64,000 nt of DNA from Saprospiraceae bacterium (GTDB lineage Bacteria > Bacteroidota > Bacteroidia > Chitinophagales > Saprospiraceae), in NCBI GenBank assembly GCA_016714445.1, contig JADJNF010000009.1, positions 744,001 through 808,000 on the forward strand, read 5' to 3'. The notes beneath the pieces are model-generated. The model searched no databases and had not been told where the DNA came from. It worked only from the letters and a program-made list of their open reading frames with translations. A program made the position numbers and the translations under genes. How positions within the stretch are numbered: position 1 is the stretch's first letter; every line of letters begins with the position of its first letter. Positions 53,529-62,762 of the stretch are shown here, piece after piece.

Positions 53529-54314
53529 TTGGACTTAAAAACATACATAGAATCAGGCATTTTAGAGCTTTATGTGCTCGGACAACTTTCTCCCGAAGAA
53601 GAGAAAGAAGTTCAGGATATGCAAGCCAAACACATTGAAATCCAAAGAGAAATTCATGAAATCTCCTTAAGTCTGGAAAAATATGCCCAATTGAACGCCA
53701 TAAAAGCCCCTGCTCAAGTGGCCGACCGGATATTTGAAAATCTGCCATCCAAATCATCGGGTACTACTTCATCAGTCAATAATACAGTGGTGACACCAAC
53801 TAAAACAGGATTATCCTGGAATACGTTGACCACTTTTTTTGCGTTGCTTTCCGTTTTGGGATTTTCATTGTTTTTTATTCAAAAAAGGGATCACAACAGT
53901 GCCATCCAAAAATACGAGTCTGATAAAAAAGCTTGTGATTCTATCGCCACTCAGCAACAACAACAATTTGCTATCATCAATCAAATCAATGATCCCAATA
54001 ATAAGATCATCGATATGACTCCAACAGCAGGATATGCAGGTATTTCAGTTTATTTGCATTACAATGTCGTAAATAAGAAAAACTTCCTTCAATTGGTCAA
54101 TCTACCTGAGATAACCTCTGATCAGGCATTCCAGCTTTGGTCACTGAAAGACGGGGCTGATCCGATGCCGCTGGATGTATTTGTTGACAATAACAAAATC
54201 ATTGAGGTAGCTTTTGTGGACAACACAGCCACTTATGCTATTACCATAGAACCAAAAGGCGGAAGCAAGTCTCCGACTCTGGAAAGACTAATCGGAACCA
54301 TGGGGGTAATTTAA
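53529..54314 (+). CDS. RskA-family anti-sigma factor
   Basis: This 261-aa protein begins at a TTG seven bases after the sigma gene. The N-terminal cytoplasmic part (DLKTYIESGILELYVLGQLS, then LSPEEEKEVQDMQ) is the anti-sigma domain. A single membrane helix lies near 98-117. The extracytoplasmic C-terminal RskA domain includes GYAGISVYLHYN and ITSDQAFQLWSLKDGADPMP, ending in GSKSPTLERLIGTMG. It would hold the sigma factor at the inner membrane until regulated proteolysis. Adjacent order and spacing show one operon. Confidence 0.9.
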   Translation: MDLKTYIESGILELYVLGQLSPEEEKEVQDMQAKHIEIQREIHEISLSLEKYAQLNAIKAPAQVADRIFENLPSKSSGTTSSVNNTVVTPTKTGLSWNTLTTFFALLSVLGFSLFFIQKRDHNSAIQKYESDKKACDSIATQQQQQFAIINQINDPNNKIIDMTPTAGYAGISVYLHYNVVNKKNFLQLVNLPEITSDQAFQLWSLKDGADPMPLDVFVDNNKIIEVAFVDNTATYAITIEPKGGSKSPTLERLIGTMGVI

Positions 54315-54424
54315 ATTCGGTCTGAAATATTTATTTGTTCGTCATACACTTCCATACCATATTGAACTTTTTAAATGAATTTTATATTTACCTTGTGGCG
54401 AGTAAAAAATATTGCTACTAAAAC

Positions 54425-54949
54425 ATGGAATTTCAAAACAACCAGGTGGACACTTTTACCATCCCAAAATCTGAAGATGTTCAATTTGAGAAACTGGACC
54501 CTGCTTATAAAAAAGTAAGTATATACATCACGACCATCATTTTTGCCATTATTTTGATGGCATACCTAATAGTTGGCATCTTTGTGGATGTACTTTATCA
54601 GTTTCCATGGATATTATTGGTTGTTGTCACATGGTCTGTTTTGACCGGACTTTTTATTTTGCTCGCTGTCAAAGGGTACGAATATGAAGGTTTTGCAGTC
54701 AGAGAAAAGGATATTTTATTCCAATCAGGCATATTTTTCCGATCTACGCTCATCATACCTTTCAACAGAGTGCAACATTGTGAAATTGAACACGGACCTA
54801 TTGACCGAATGTTTGGACTGGCAGCACTCTCTTTGTTTACTGCCGGGGGAAGTGCCAGTGATCTAAGCATACCCGGGCTTACCCAGGACAAAGCAGCAGC
54901 ACTAAAAAACTTTATCACCAATCGGGTTGCTGCAGATGAAGAAGAGTGA
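54425..54949 (+). CDS. PH-domain (bPH2/DUF304) membrane protein, YdbS-like
   Basis: This 174-aa protein has two membrane helices (about 36-60 and 65-85) followed by a bacterial PH domain (about 90-165) with FFRSTLIIPFNRVQHCEIEH and the closing GSASDLSIPGLTQDKA. It overlaps the next gene by 14 bases and belongs to the YdbS/YdbT pair widespread in bacteria. The pair's function is not firmly known; related proteins affect cell-envelope stress and antimicrobial resistance. Confidence 0.88.
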   Translation: MEFQNNQVDTFTIPKSEDVQFEKLDPAYKKVSIYITTIIFAIILMAYLIVGIFVDVLYQFPWILLVVVTWSVLTGLFILLAVKGYEYEGFAVREKDILFQSGIFFRSTLIIPFNRVQHCEIEHGPIDRMFGLAALSLFTAGGSASDLSIPGLTQDKAAALKNFITNRVAADEEE

Positions 54950-56426
54950 GTTTGATTTTAGTGTGCCCAACCGACAATCGTATGTCGCCATAGTCATGAT
55001 ACTGTTTAAAACGGTCAATATCGTAGTGCGACAGCTATTTCCTGTTTTAGTTGTGATACTCGTTGGTGGGTCCAAACAAAAAGGTGATTATATCATCTGG
55101 TTTATTGTGGCTGTTTCTACCCTGACTATGGTGTATTCCATCATTAATTTTTTCAGAACCTATTTTATTGTTCAAAACGGCGAACTTATACTTCACACAG
55201 GCATATTCAGCAGAAAAAAAATATCTATTCCGTTTGCCAGGATTCAGACGATCAATTTTGAGCAGAATATTATACATCAGTTTTTTTCTGTATTAAGAAT
55301 CAAAGTAGATACTGCTGGATCAGAAAAAAATGAATTTGAATTTCATGCCTTGGAAACCGCAAAAGCATATGCACTAAGAGATCTTGTGCTGGCAGAAAAA
55401 CAAACATTGGAGCCAATCCATGAGGTTAATATTACTGGCATACATTCCTATCAACCTACTTTCACAAACATCATGTCACTGAGCCCAACAGACTTACTCA
55501 AGGTGGGTCTGACAGAAAATCACATCAAATCAGGAGGCCTTATTTTCCTGTTTTTTTTCTGGATATATCAGAATTTACAGGAAGTGGGTGTTGATGTGGA
55601 AGAATATTCCGAAGAAATCCCTGAATGGGAAATGGGATTGTATACAATCATATTTTTCACTACTGTGCTAATGATCTTTTCAGTTATTATATCACTGATC
55701 AGGTCAGTGGTCAAAAACTATGATCTACAGTTTTTGCGATCTTACAGAGGATTTAAAATCGTCAGCGGGTTATTTACCAAAAGAGAAGTATCCGCGCTCG
55801 ACCATAAGATACAGCACATTTCCTGGTCAGATAATTTATTGAAGCGATGGATAGGATTTAAAGACTTATCACTCAATCAGGCATCCAGTACAGAGATAAA
55901 CGCTAAACAAAATATCCGTATCCCGGGATGCAATACCTTACACATCAATGAAGTGGTTTCCACACTTTTCGGTAAAACTGACTTTGATCATTTTGAAATG
56001 AAAGGCATTGATAAACGATACTTTATACGATTTTCGCTGATAGTGGGCATCTTGATTCTGGTAGTTATCCTTGGAGCGTACTTTATTGAACAACTGGACA
56101 AAATAGTACCAGCCTTGATAGTGGGCATTTATTTTATAGTTACCAGATATATATCTTATCGAAAAAAATCTTTTGGACACAACCATGAATTGGTATTTAT
56201 AAAAGGTGGGGTATTCGGTGATAAAGCAGAAGTACTTCCCATGTATAAAATTCAGGCTTTGGAAATACATCAGTCACCCTATCAAAGGAGCCATCAACTT
56301 TGCAGCATTTCTTTGTACACGGCTTCCGGAAGGATCAAAATCCCATATATTCCCATATCGGAAGGTAGAAATATCTCAGATACCTTTATCTACAAAGTGG
56401 AATCGGATAAAAGGAAATGGATGTAA
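54936..56426 (+). CDS. PH-domain (bPH2/DUF304) membrane protein, YdbT-like
   Basis: From the ATG at 54936 this is 496 aa. It has three bPH2 domains, each with an I-P-F-x-R-I/Q-T-I-x-F pattern (for example ISIPFARIQTINFEQNIIHQ), separated by pairs of membrane helices near 25-65, 190-270 and 360-410. An in-frame TTG nine bases earlier is less likely. The start lies inside the end of the YdbS-like gene, so the two are translationally coupled. They probably form a membrane complex. Confidence 0.87.
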   Translation: MKKSEFDFSVPNRQSYVAIVMILFKTVNIVVRQLFPVLVVILVGGSKQKGDYIIWFIVAVSTLTMVYSIINFFRTYFIVQNGELILHTGIFSRKKISIPFARIQTINFEQNIIHQFFSVLRIKVDTAGSEKNEFEFHALETAKAYALRDLVLAEKQTLEPIHEVNITGIHSYQPTFTNIMSLSPTDLLKVGLTENHIKSGGLIFLFFFWIYQNLQEVGVDVEEYSEEIPEWEMGLYTIIFFTTVLMIFSVIISLIRSVVKNYDLQFLRSYRGFKIVSGLFTKREVSALDHKIQHISWSDNLLKRWIGFKDLSLNQASSTEINAKQNIRIPGCNTLHINEVVSTLFGKTDFDHFEMKGIDKRYFIRFSLIVGILILVVILGAYFIEQLDKIVPALIVGIYFIVTRYISYRKKSFGHNHELVFIKGGVFGDKAEVLPMYKIQALEIHQSPYQRSHQLCSISLYTASGRIKIPYIPISEGRNISDTFIYKVESDKRKWM

Positions 56427-56482
56427 AAGTTTTTAAAGTGTATAAAATTATACCCTTTGGTCTGAACACACGATTTACACCA

Positions 56483-58066
56483 TCACCACCACGTCGTTTT
56501 CTTTGTCGAACTTCTGGAAGATGATGTCTTTACGCCTAATACACCTAAAAGTCCTCGTGTCAGAGTCTGAGCCACTGTTCTGCCTATCTGTCTGGTGGTC
56601 GGGCTATTCAATACTTTCTCAAAAGTACTCTTTTCCTGTCTGCTGCTGGTCCTTTCAGGCGCTGCCTTTTCCTGTTGCTCACTTAATCTTCTTTGCACTT
56701 CTTCTGACTGGGCTTCTTCTATTTTGCCGGAAAGAATCTCATGGGCACTTTCGCGATTGATTACCTCGTCGTATTTTCTTTTGATACGACTGCCGGACAT
56801 AATTGTATTTATCTCTCCCTGGGTTAGTACGTCCATTCGGGATTGCGGAGCTCTAAGATAGCAATGTACAAGTGGCGTAGGTACTCCTTTTTCATTCAGC
56901 GCAGCTATAATAGCTTCTCCGATACCAAGCTCAGTCAGCAATACATCTACAGAATAATAATCTGTGAGCGGATAATTCTCAGCTGTAAGTTTGATGGCTT
57001 TTCTGTCTTTGGCTGTAAATGCCCGAAGTGCATGCTGTACCTTAAGTCCCAATTGACTGAGGACGGCTTCCGGAACATCGGTCGGGTTTTGTGTTACAAA
57101 AAATATACCCACACCTTTGGACCTTATTAGTTTGATTATGGTCTCTATCTGATTGAGCAATGCCTTGGATGCTTCATTAAAAATCAGGTGAGCTTCATCT
57201 ATAAATATGGCAAGCTTGGGTTGTTCCAGATCACCTTCTTCCGGAAATGTAGCATAAATCTCCGCCAGCAACTGCAACATAAAAGTAGAAAACAACTTCG
57301 GTTTATCCTGAATATCTGTGACCCGTAGTATCGAAATATACCCTCTGCCCTCTTCATCCAATCTGGTCAGATCGTCCACGTCAAAGGATCGCTCACCAAA
57401 AAAAACATCACCACCCTGCTGTTCGAGTTCTATGATTTTACGAAGGATAGTACCTACAGAAGTAGATGATATGGCACCATATTCGGCTTGAATGGCATCT
57501 TTTCCTTCATTTGAAATATAATTAAGGGCTTTTTTTATATCATCCAGATCAAGTAATGGCAATTGATTATCATCACAAAACTTAAAGATCAGCGAAACTA
57601 CACCAGCCTGGGTATCGTTCAGATCAAGGATTTTTGAGAATAATACCGGTCCGAACTCTGTGACTGTGGCCCTCAAGCGCAATCCGGCATCATTAGAAAG
57701 ACTTAAAAACTCCACAGGGCTTCCTGACGCTGAGAAAGGCAATCCGATATTGGCATGTCTTTCTTCTATTTTTGGATTGACATCTCCGGGTACTGCCACC
57801 CCTGAGAGATCCCCTTTTATATCCATCACCAAAGTCGGAATGCCTTTAGCGGAAAGTTGCTCAATGATGATCTGAAGGGTTTTGGTTTTTCCCGTACCTG
57901 TAGCACCGGCTATAAGTCCATGTCTGTTAAGTGTACGTAAAGGTACCCTGATAAATGTGTCTGTCAAAACTTCTCCATCCAGTTTAGGTGCTCCAAGTAT
58001 AATGGAGTCTCCTTTAAATGTGTACGCTTCCGTTATCTCGGTTAAAAATTTATCTTTTTTACTCAT
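56483..58066 (-). CDS. HerA-like ATPase (DUF853 family)
   Basis: This 527-aa protein has Walker A GATGTGKT (54-61), Walker B LAIFIDEA (285-292) and a C-terminal coiled, Arg/Ser-rich tail. The layout and GLIAGATGTGKTKTLQIIIE match the DUF853 (YjgR) branch of HerA/FtsK-like ATPases. These are hexameric motor-type NTPases; the partner nuclease NurA of archaeal HerA is not encoded nearby. The exact role in this branch is unknown. Monocistronic by spacing; an 80-base gap separates it from purA. Confidence 0.88.
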   Translation of the reverse strand: MSKKDKFLTEITEAYTFKGDSIILGAPKLDGEVLTDTFIRVPLRTLNRHGLIAGATGTGKTKTLQIIIEQLSAKGIPTLVMDIKGDLSGVAVPGDVNPKIEERHANIGLPFSASGSPVEFLSLSNDAGLRLRATVTEFGPVLFSKILDLNDTQAGVVSLIFKFCDDNQLPLLDLDDIKKALNYISNEGKDAIQAEYGAISSTSVGTILRKIIELEQQGGDVFFGERSFDVDDLTRLDEEGRGYISILRVTDIQDKPKLFSTFMLQLLAEIYATFPEEGDLEQPKLAIFIDEAHLIFNEASKALLNQIETIIKLIRSKGVGIFFVTQNPTDVPEAVLSQLGLKVQHALRAFTAKDRKAIKLTAENYPLTDYYSVDVLLTELGIGEAIIAALNEKGVPTPLVHCYLRAPQSRMDVLTQGEINTIMSGSRIKRKYDEVINRESAHEILSGKIEEAQSEEVQRRLSEQQEKAAPERTSSRQEKSTFEKVLNSPTTRQIGRTVAQTLTRGLLGVLGVKTSSSRSSTKKTTWW

Positions 58067-58145
58067 TTTATTTTGTGGTTAAACTTTCAGTATTTTAAAA
58101 CAACAGGAAAATAAAAATAATTCAAAATCTATACTCTTGCCTGGA

Positions 58146-59414
58146 TTATCTGGCAAATAATTTCTCTCTTTCCGGGCCTGTACTCACCATTGAAATTTTT
58201 GTCTTCAGCCATTTTTCAAGCTGATGAATATATTCTTTTGATTTGAGTGGCAAATCGTTATAATCCGTTACATCATCCAGACTTTCAAACCATCCCGCAT
58301 AAGTAGAATACTGAGGCTCAATAGGTTTACCCACAATGTCATATGGAAGTTCTTCACTAATCATTTGATCATATTTATATGCTGTAGCTACACTGATTTC
58401 TTCAAATGTATCCAGTACATCCAGTTTTGTAATAATGACTTGTGTGACACCATTGAGCATAATGGTATATAATAACTGTGGTATATCTATCCACCCGCAT
58501 CTTCTTGGTCTTCCGGTAGTAGCGCCAAACTCTTTGCCAACCTGACGAAGTTTTTCACCTGTTTCATCCAGTAGTTCTGTTGGGAAAGGACCTGAGCCCA
58601 CCCTTGTACAGTATGCTTTGGCTATACCTATAACATCTCGGATTTTATTGGGTGCAATACCCAGGCCGCTGCATACGCCTGCACTGATGGTATTGGATGA
58701 AGTCACATATGGGTAAGTACCAAAATCAATATCCAGCATAGAACCCTGCGCTCCTTCCGCTAATATTTTTTTGCCTTCAGTCAGTGCGTTGTTGACAAAA
58801 TATTCGCTATTGACAAACCGCAGTTTTTTTATTATTTCTACACTTTCGAAAAACTTCTCTTCCTCAGCTGCCAGATCAAAGTCAATGTCAGGATACAATT
58901 TTATCAGGCCAAGATGTTTTTCTCTGATGATTTGGTATCTGGTTTTAAAATCGGCAGCACTAAGATCACCTACCCGGATGCCGTTACGACCAGTTTTATC
59001 CATATATGCTGGTCCTATACCTTTCAGAGTTGAACCAATTTTACCTAATCCTTTGGCTGCTTCAGAAGCCGCGTCCAGATATCTATGTGTAGGAACAATC
59101 AGATGCGCTTTGCGGGACACCAAAAGTCGTGGCAAAAAATCAATTCCTGCATTTTCAAGCACAGTCATTTCTTTTACCATGGTAATCGGGTCGAGTACTA
59201 CCCCATTTCCAATGACATTGGTGATCTCCGGCCTGAAAATACCGGAAGGAATGGTATGAAGTACATATTTATTACCGTCGATTTTTATAGTATGTCCGGC
59301 ATTGGGTCCACCCTGAAATCTGCACACCAAATCATATTTGTCAGCAAGATAATCCACTATTTTCCCCTTACCTTCGTCTCCCCATTGAAGACCCAAAATT
59401 ACATCTACAGCCAT
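58146..59414 (-). CDS. purA: Adenylosuccinate synthase
   Basis: This 422-aa cytoplasmic enzyme converts IMP, aspartate and GTP to adenylosuccinate, the first committed step to AMP. The nucleotide loop WGDEGKGKIVDYLA (11-24) carries D13, and FQGGPNAGHTI (33-43) carries H41. EGAQGSMLDIDFGTYPYVTS and TTGRPRRCGWIDIP are intact. The length is normal for bacteria. A -7 box lies 33-40 bases upstream. The gene is complete with no anomaly. Confidence 0.98.
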   Translation of the reverse strand: MAVDVILGLQWGDEGKGKIVDYLADKYDLVCRFQGGPNAGHTIKIDGNKYVLHTIPSGIFRPEITNVIGNGVVLDPITMVKEMTVLENAGIDFLPRLLVSRKAHLIVPTHRYLDAASEAAKGLGKIGSTLKGIGPAYMDKTGRNGIRVGDLSAADFKTRYQIIREKHLGLIKLYPDIDFDLAAEEEKFFESVEIIKKLRFVNSEYFVNNALTEGKKILAEGAQGSMLDIDFGTYPYVTSSNTISAGVCSGLGIAPNKIRDVIGIAKAYCTRVGSGPFPTELLDETGEKLRQVGKEFGATTGRPRRCGWIDIPQLLYTIMLNGVTQVIITKLDVLDTFEEISVATAYKYDQMISEELPYDIVGKPIEPQYSTYAGWFESLDDVTDYNDLPLKSKEYIHQLEKWLKTKISMVSTGPEREKLFAR

Positions 59415-59446
59415 TGCTATTAATTGTGATTGAAATTTTTAAAGGC

Positions 59447-59454
59447 CAAAATTA
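59447..59454 (-). promoter_or_regulatory. -7 box for purA
   Basis: The minus strand reads TAATTTTG (TAnnTTTG), 33 bases upstream of the start at 59414. Confidence 0.45.
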
Positions 59455-59816
59455 TAAATAAATAAGCAATAAATTAAAAATTAAGGAAATTCATTATATA
59501 ACAATTTAAATCTTATTCATTGACCACTAAAAAAAAATAGTTATTGTTCCTGCAATAATTCACAACAGGATGCGGATCAAATGATACATTGTACCTATAC
59601 TACCCGGTAGAAAGATACAATTTTTGAAATTTTAACCTTTTAAATCATAACTACTCTTTTATCGACTGAATCGGCTTCATTCCGGATAATGGAATTTTAA
59701 TTTTGTAAAAATACATTATTCTGATGGTAAATAGTTTGTAGATTTAAATTAAAATAATTAGCAAAATAATAGCAAATAAACAAATTTATATTCTGTGTGT
59801 TATCCTTCCAAATGAT
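59455..59816. other. Intergenic region without recognised genes
   Basis: This divergent, AT-rich spacer lies between purA and the NADH dehydrogenase gene. No open frame of coding character was found on either strand. Confidence 0.45.
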
Positions 59817-61133
59817 ATGATTATGGTACATAACGATATTAAAAAACCCAAAATAGTTGTATTAGGTGGTGGATTTGCAGGATTACAGTTTATTCAAAAC
59901 TTAAAAGAGAATGAATACGACATCATGCTGATCGATAAACTGAATCACCACCAGTTTCAGCCACTTTTTTATCAGGTAGCTACTTCGCAGATAGAGCCTT
60001 CGTCTATATCATTTCCATTTCGTAAAATTTTTCAGGAGCGCAAAGATGTAAGAATCAGGTTAACAAAAGCCGAAAGTATAGACCCCGACACCAAACAGGT
60101 TATCACACCTATAGGTAATTTTGAATACGATTATCTGGTGATTGCCACAGGATGTAAAACAAATTACTTTGGAAACAAAAATATAAAAAAGTACACCTAC
60201 GGACTAAAATCTACATATCAGGCCATTACCATAAGAAACAGCATTCTTGAAAATTTTGAGAAAATACTTTATGTAAATGAAGAAGAAAAAGCTCCATTAA
60301 TGAATATCGTTGTGGTAGGCGGAGGACCTACAGGTGTAGAATTGGCAGGTGCTTTTGCTGAAATAAAAAAAGATATTTTACCCAAAGACTTTTTCAGAAT
60401 CGATTTTACAAAAATGAATATCATCCTTCTGGAAGGCAGTCCTAATACGCTCAATAATATGAGCACTATGTCAAGGAATGCTTCTGCGGACTATCTCAAG
60501 AGCCTGGGTGTAATCATCAAAACAGGAGTAATCGTCACTGACTACGATGGTACTACCTTACACATGAATAATGGAGAAACCATACAAAGCAGGCATGTGA
60601 TATGGGCTGCCGGGGTCACAGGAAATCTGATCAAAGGCATGGACTCTGATATCGTCACACCAACCAACCGATTTAAAGTGGACAGATACAATAGAGTTTT
60701 GGGTTATAAAGATATTTTTGCCATCGGTGATATCTCGTATATGGAAACCGAGACCTATCCCAAAGGTCATCCGCAAGTGGCCAATGTAGCGATAAACCAG
60801 GGAAAACTACTGTCTTCCAATTTGAGACAACTCCTGAGTAATAAACCAATGAAGGAATACGAATATAAAGATCTCGGAGCAATGGCTACTATAGGCAGGC
60901 ATAAAGCCGTGGTAGAATTACCATTTGTAAAATTTAAGGGTTATTTTGCCTGGTTTGTCTGGATGTTTCTTCACCTCATGCTTATTTTGAGTGTAAGGAA
61001 TAAACTCATCATTTTTATCAATTGGGCCTGGAATTATTTTTCAAAAAACAGCTCTCTGAGATTGATTCTGAAAGGTGAAGAGCATGCTGATCCGGCAAAA
61101 GATAAAAAAAAAGAAATAGCGATTAATTTATAG
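59817..61133 (+). CDS. ndh: Type II NADH dehydrogenase (NDH-2) / FAD-dependent oxidoreductase
   Basis: This 438-aa protein has an N-terminal FAD-binding motif KIVVLGGGFAGLQFIQ (12-27), a second dinucleotide fold IVVVGGGPTGVELAGAFAE (about 164-182) and the FAD-contact IFAIGDISYME. A C-terminal hydrophobic stretch, YFAWFVWMFLHLMLILSV, anchors it to the inner membrane. It oxidises NADH and reduces quinone without pumping protons. An alternative ATG lies six bases downstream. The gene is convergent to the symporter gene with a 16-base gap. Confidence 0.9.
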   Translation: MIMVHNDIKKPKIVVLGGGFAGLQFIQNLKENEYDIMLIDKLNHHQFQPLFYQVATSQIEPSSISFPFRKIFQERKDVRIRLTKAESIDPDTKQVITPIGNFEYDYLVIATGCKTNYFGNKNIKKYTYGLKSTYQAITIRNSILENFEKILYVNEEEKAPLMNIVVVGGGPTGVELAGAFAEIKKDILPKDFFRIDFTKMNIILLEGSPNTLNNMSTMSRNASADYLKSLGVIIKTGVIVTDYDGTTLHMNNGETIQSRHVIWAAGVTGNLIKGMDSDIVTPTNRFKVDRYNRVLGYKDIFAIGDISYMETETYPKGHPQVANVAINQGKLLSSNLRQLLSNKPMKEYEYKDLGAMATIGRHKAVVELPFVKFKGYFAWFVWMFLHLMLILSVRNKLIIFINWAWNYFSKNSSLRLILKGEEHADPAKDKKKEIAINL

Positions 61134-61149
61134 AGATATCGATGGTTAA

Positions 61150-62457
61150 TTACGCCTCAAAATTATAATTGTCATCAATATTTTTTGGTTTGGATTTGTG
61201 TAATTTACCCAAAGACTTGCCAATCACCAAAGCAACCATACTATCACCAGTGATATTTATGATGGTGCGACTCATGTCCAGCGGTCTGTCCACAGCAAAA
61301 ATCAAAGCAAGTCCTACAGCCATGGTCTCAGCAGGCAAGCCAAGGGATTCGAGCACTACAACCAGCATGATAAGGCCTGCCCCGGGTACTGCTGCAGATC
61401 CAATAGATGCCAGCGTGGCGGTAATAATGATGGTAAGTTGATCAGTGAAAGACAAATTAAAATGCATGGCCTCGCAGATAAATACTGCTGCGACTGCCTG
61501 ATAAAGACTTGTACCATCCATATTGACTGTAGCCCCAAGCGGACAAACAAAACTGGTCACTTCCTTATCCACCCCTAAATGTTCTTCCACCCGCTCCATA
61601 GTGACAGGTAAAGTGGCTGCACTGGAACTCGTGGAAAACGCCAAAAGCTGGGCAGGTGCCATAGCCTTAAAAAATGTAGAAGGGGTTACTTTTGCATATA
61701 AATACACCACAGAAGAATAAAATACCAACATTAACATAAGTCCCAAAATCACCGTAACAACATACCATCCCAATGCAACAAAAATATCAGGACTGGTGAT
61801 TTCAGTAACCAGTGAAGCCAATAATGCAAATACAGCAACAGGAGCCATCAACATGATGATATCTACCATTTTCATAATGACTTCATTGGTTCCTGTAAAA
61901 AAATCTTTTACCGGTTGTGCTGTTTTTTTATCTACAAGTAAAAGCGCAATACCAAAAAATATGGCGAAAAAAATCACTTGCAACATATTTGAATTTACAC
62001 TGGCTGCTTTGAAAAAATTATCCGGAACCATGTCGATCAGAAATTGAAGCGGTCCATTGGCTGTTGTAGCAGTTGCCTTATCTATATTTGATTTCATGTC
62101 CGTACCATATGATGCGGATAACTGTTGGATCGTATCATTGCTTACCTGATTTCCTGGTTGGATAATATTCACCAAAATTAATCCTATAGATACTGCAATG
62201 ACAGTAGTAACTATATATAAAACAAAAGTCCGGACACCCATTGTCTTAAACTTATTGATATCGTGCAAATCAACTATACCCTTAATCAGAGATACGATGA
62301 TCAGTGGAATAGCAATCAATTTGAGCATGTTGATAAAAATAGTACCAAAAGGTTTGATCCAGTCCTTCACTAACCACTGCATCCCCATATACGAAATGAT
62401 TATACCAAAAAGGATACCTGATACCATACCAATCAAAATCTTCCAGTGGAGTGCCAT
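61150..62457 (-). CDS. Dicarboxylate/amino acid:cation symporter (DAACS family)
   Basis: This 435-aa inner-membrane transporter has about eight helices and two re-entrant loops. The serine-rich HP1 loop FSTSSSAATLPVTM and the TM7 motif NMDGTSLYQ are present, and the C-terminal region reads FAVDRPLDMSRTIINITGD, with the Asp and Asn that bind substrate and sodium. It couples sodium or proton influx to uptake of glutamate, aspartate or C4-dicarboxylates. The substrate cannot be fixed from sequence alone. Confidence 0.95.
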   Translation of the reverse strand: MALHWKILIGMVSGILFGIIISYMGMQWLVKDWIKPFGTIFINMLKLIAIPLIIVSLIKGIVDLHDINKFKTMGVRTFVLYIVTTVIAVSIGLILVNIIQPGNQVSNDTIQQLSASYGTDMKSNIDKATATTANGPLQFLIDMVPDNFFKAASVNSNMLQVIFFAIFFGIALLLVDKKTAQPVKDFFTGTNEVIMKMVDIIMLMAPVAVFALLASLVTEITSPDIFVALGWYVVTVILGLMLMLVFYSSVVYLYAKVTPSTFFKAMAPAQLLAFSTSSSAATLPVTMERVEEHLGVDKEVTSFVCPLGATVNMDGTSLYQAVAAVFICEAMHFNLSFTDQLTIIITATLASIGSAAVPGAGLIMLVVVLESLGLPAETMAVGLALIFAVDRPLDMSRTIINITGDSMVALVIGKSLGKLHKSKPKNIDDNYNFEA

Positions 62458-62762
62458 AATGTCTATATTAGGTTGAAAATGTTATGATGAAAATGAAAAT
62501 ATAGTGTAAAACAAATCAATTTTGGCTGATTTGCAAAAAAAATATTCAAAACATGTCGGCTAAATGAAAACTCAAAGACCCAATATTTAAAAAAATCTAA
62601 TCCTACTTGGACTGTATATCATAATTTAAGACCTGGATAGGATAAAATCAACTGCCTGTATTTAAACTTCAAGCCATTTTAAAACAAACACATCATAGAT
62701 AATTTATATATAAAATAATTATATATCTTTGTATTTTTATATTAGAAATGGAATAAACAAAG
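62458..62762. other. Divergent intergenic region with promoter for the last gene
   Basis: No gene was found. TATCTTTG (TAnnTTTG) at 62724-62731 lies 32 bases before the ATG at 62763. Confidence 0.5.
62724..62731 (+). promoter_or_regulatory. -7 box for the helicase-like gene
   Basis: TATCTTTG matches TAnnTTTG and is followed 32 bases later by the ATG at 62763. Confidence 0.45.

Noticed and set aside
58771..59259. 162-aa plus-strand ORF opposite purA
   Set aside because: It lies wholly inside the well-supported purA gene and has no signature of its own.
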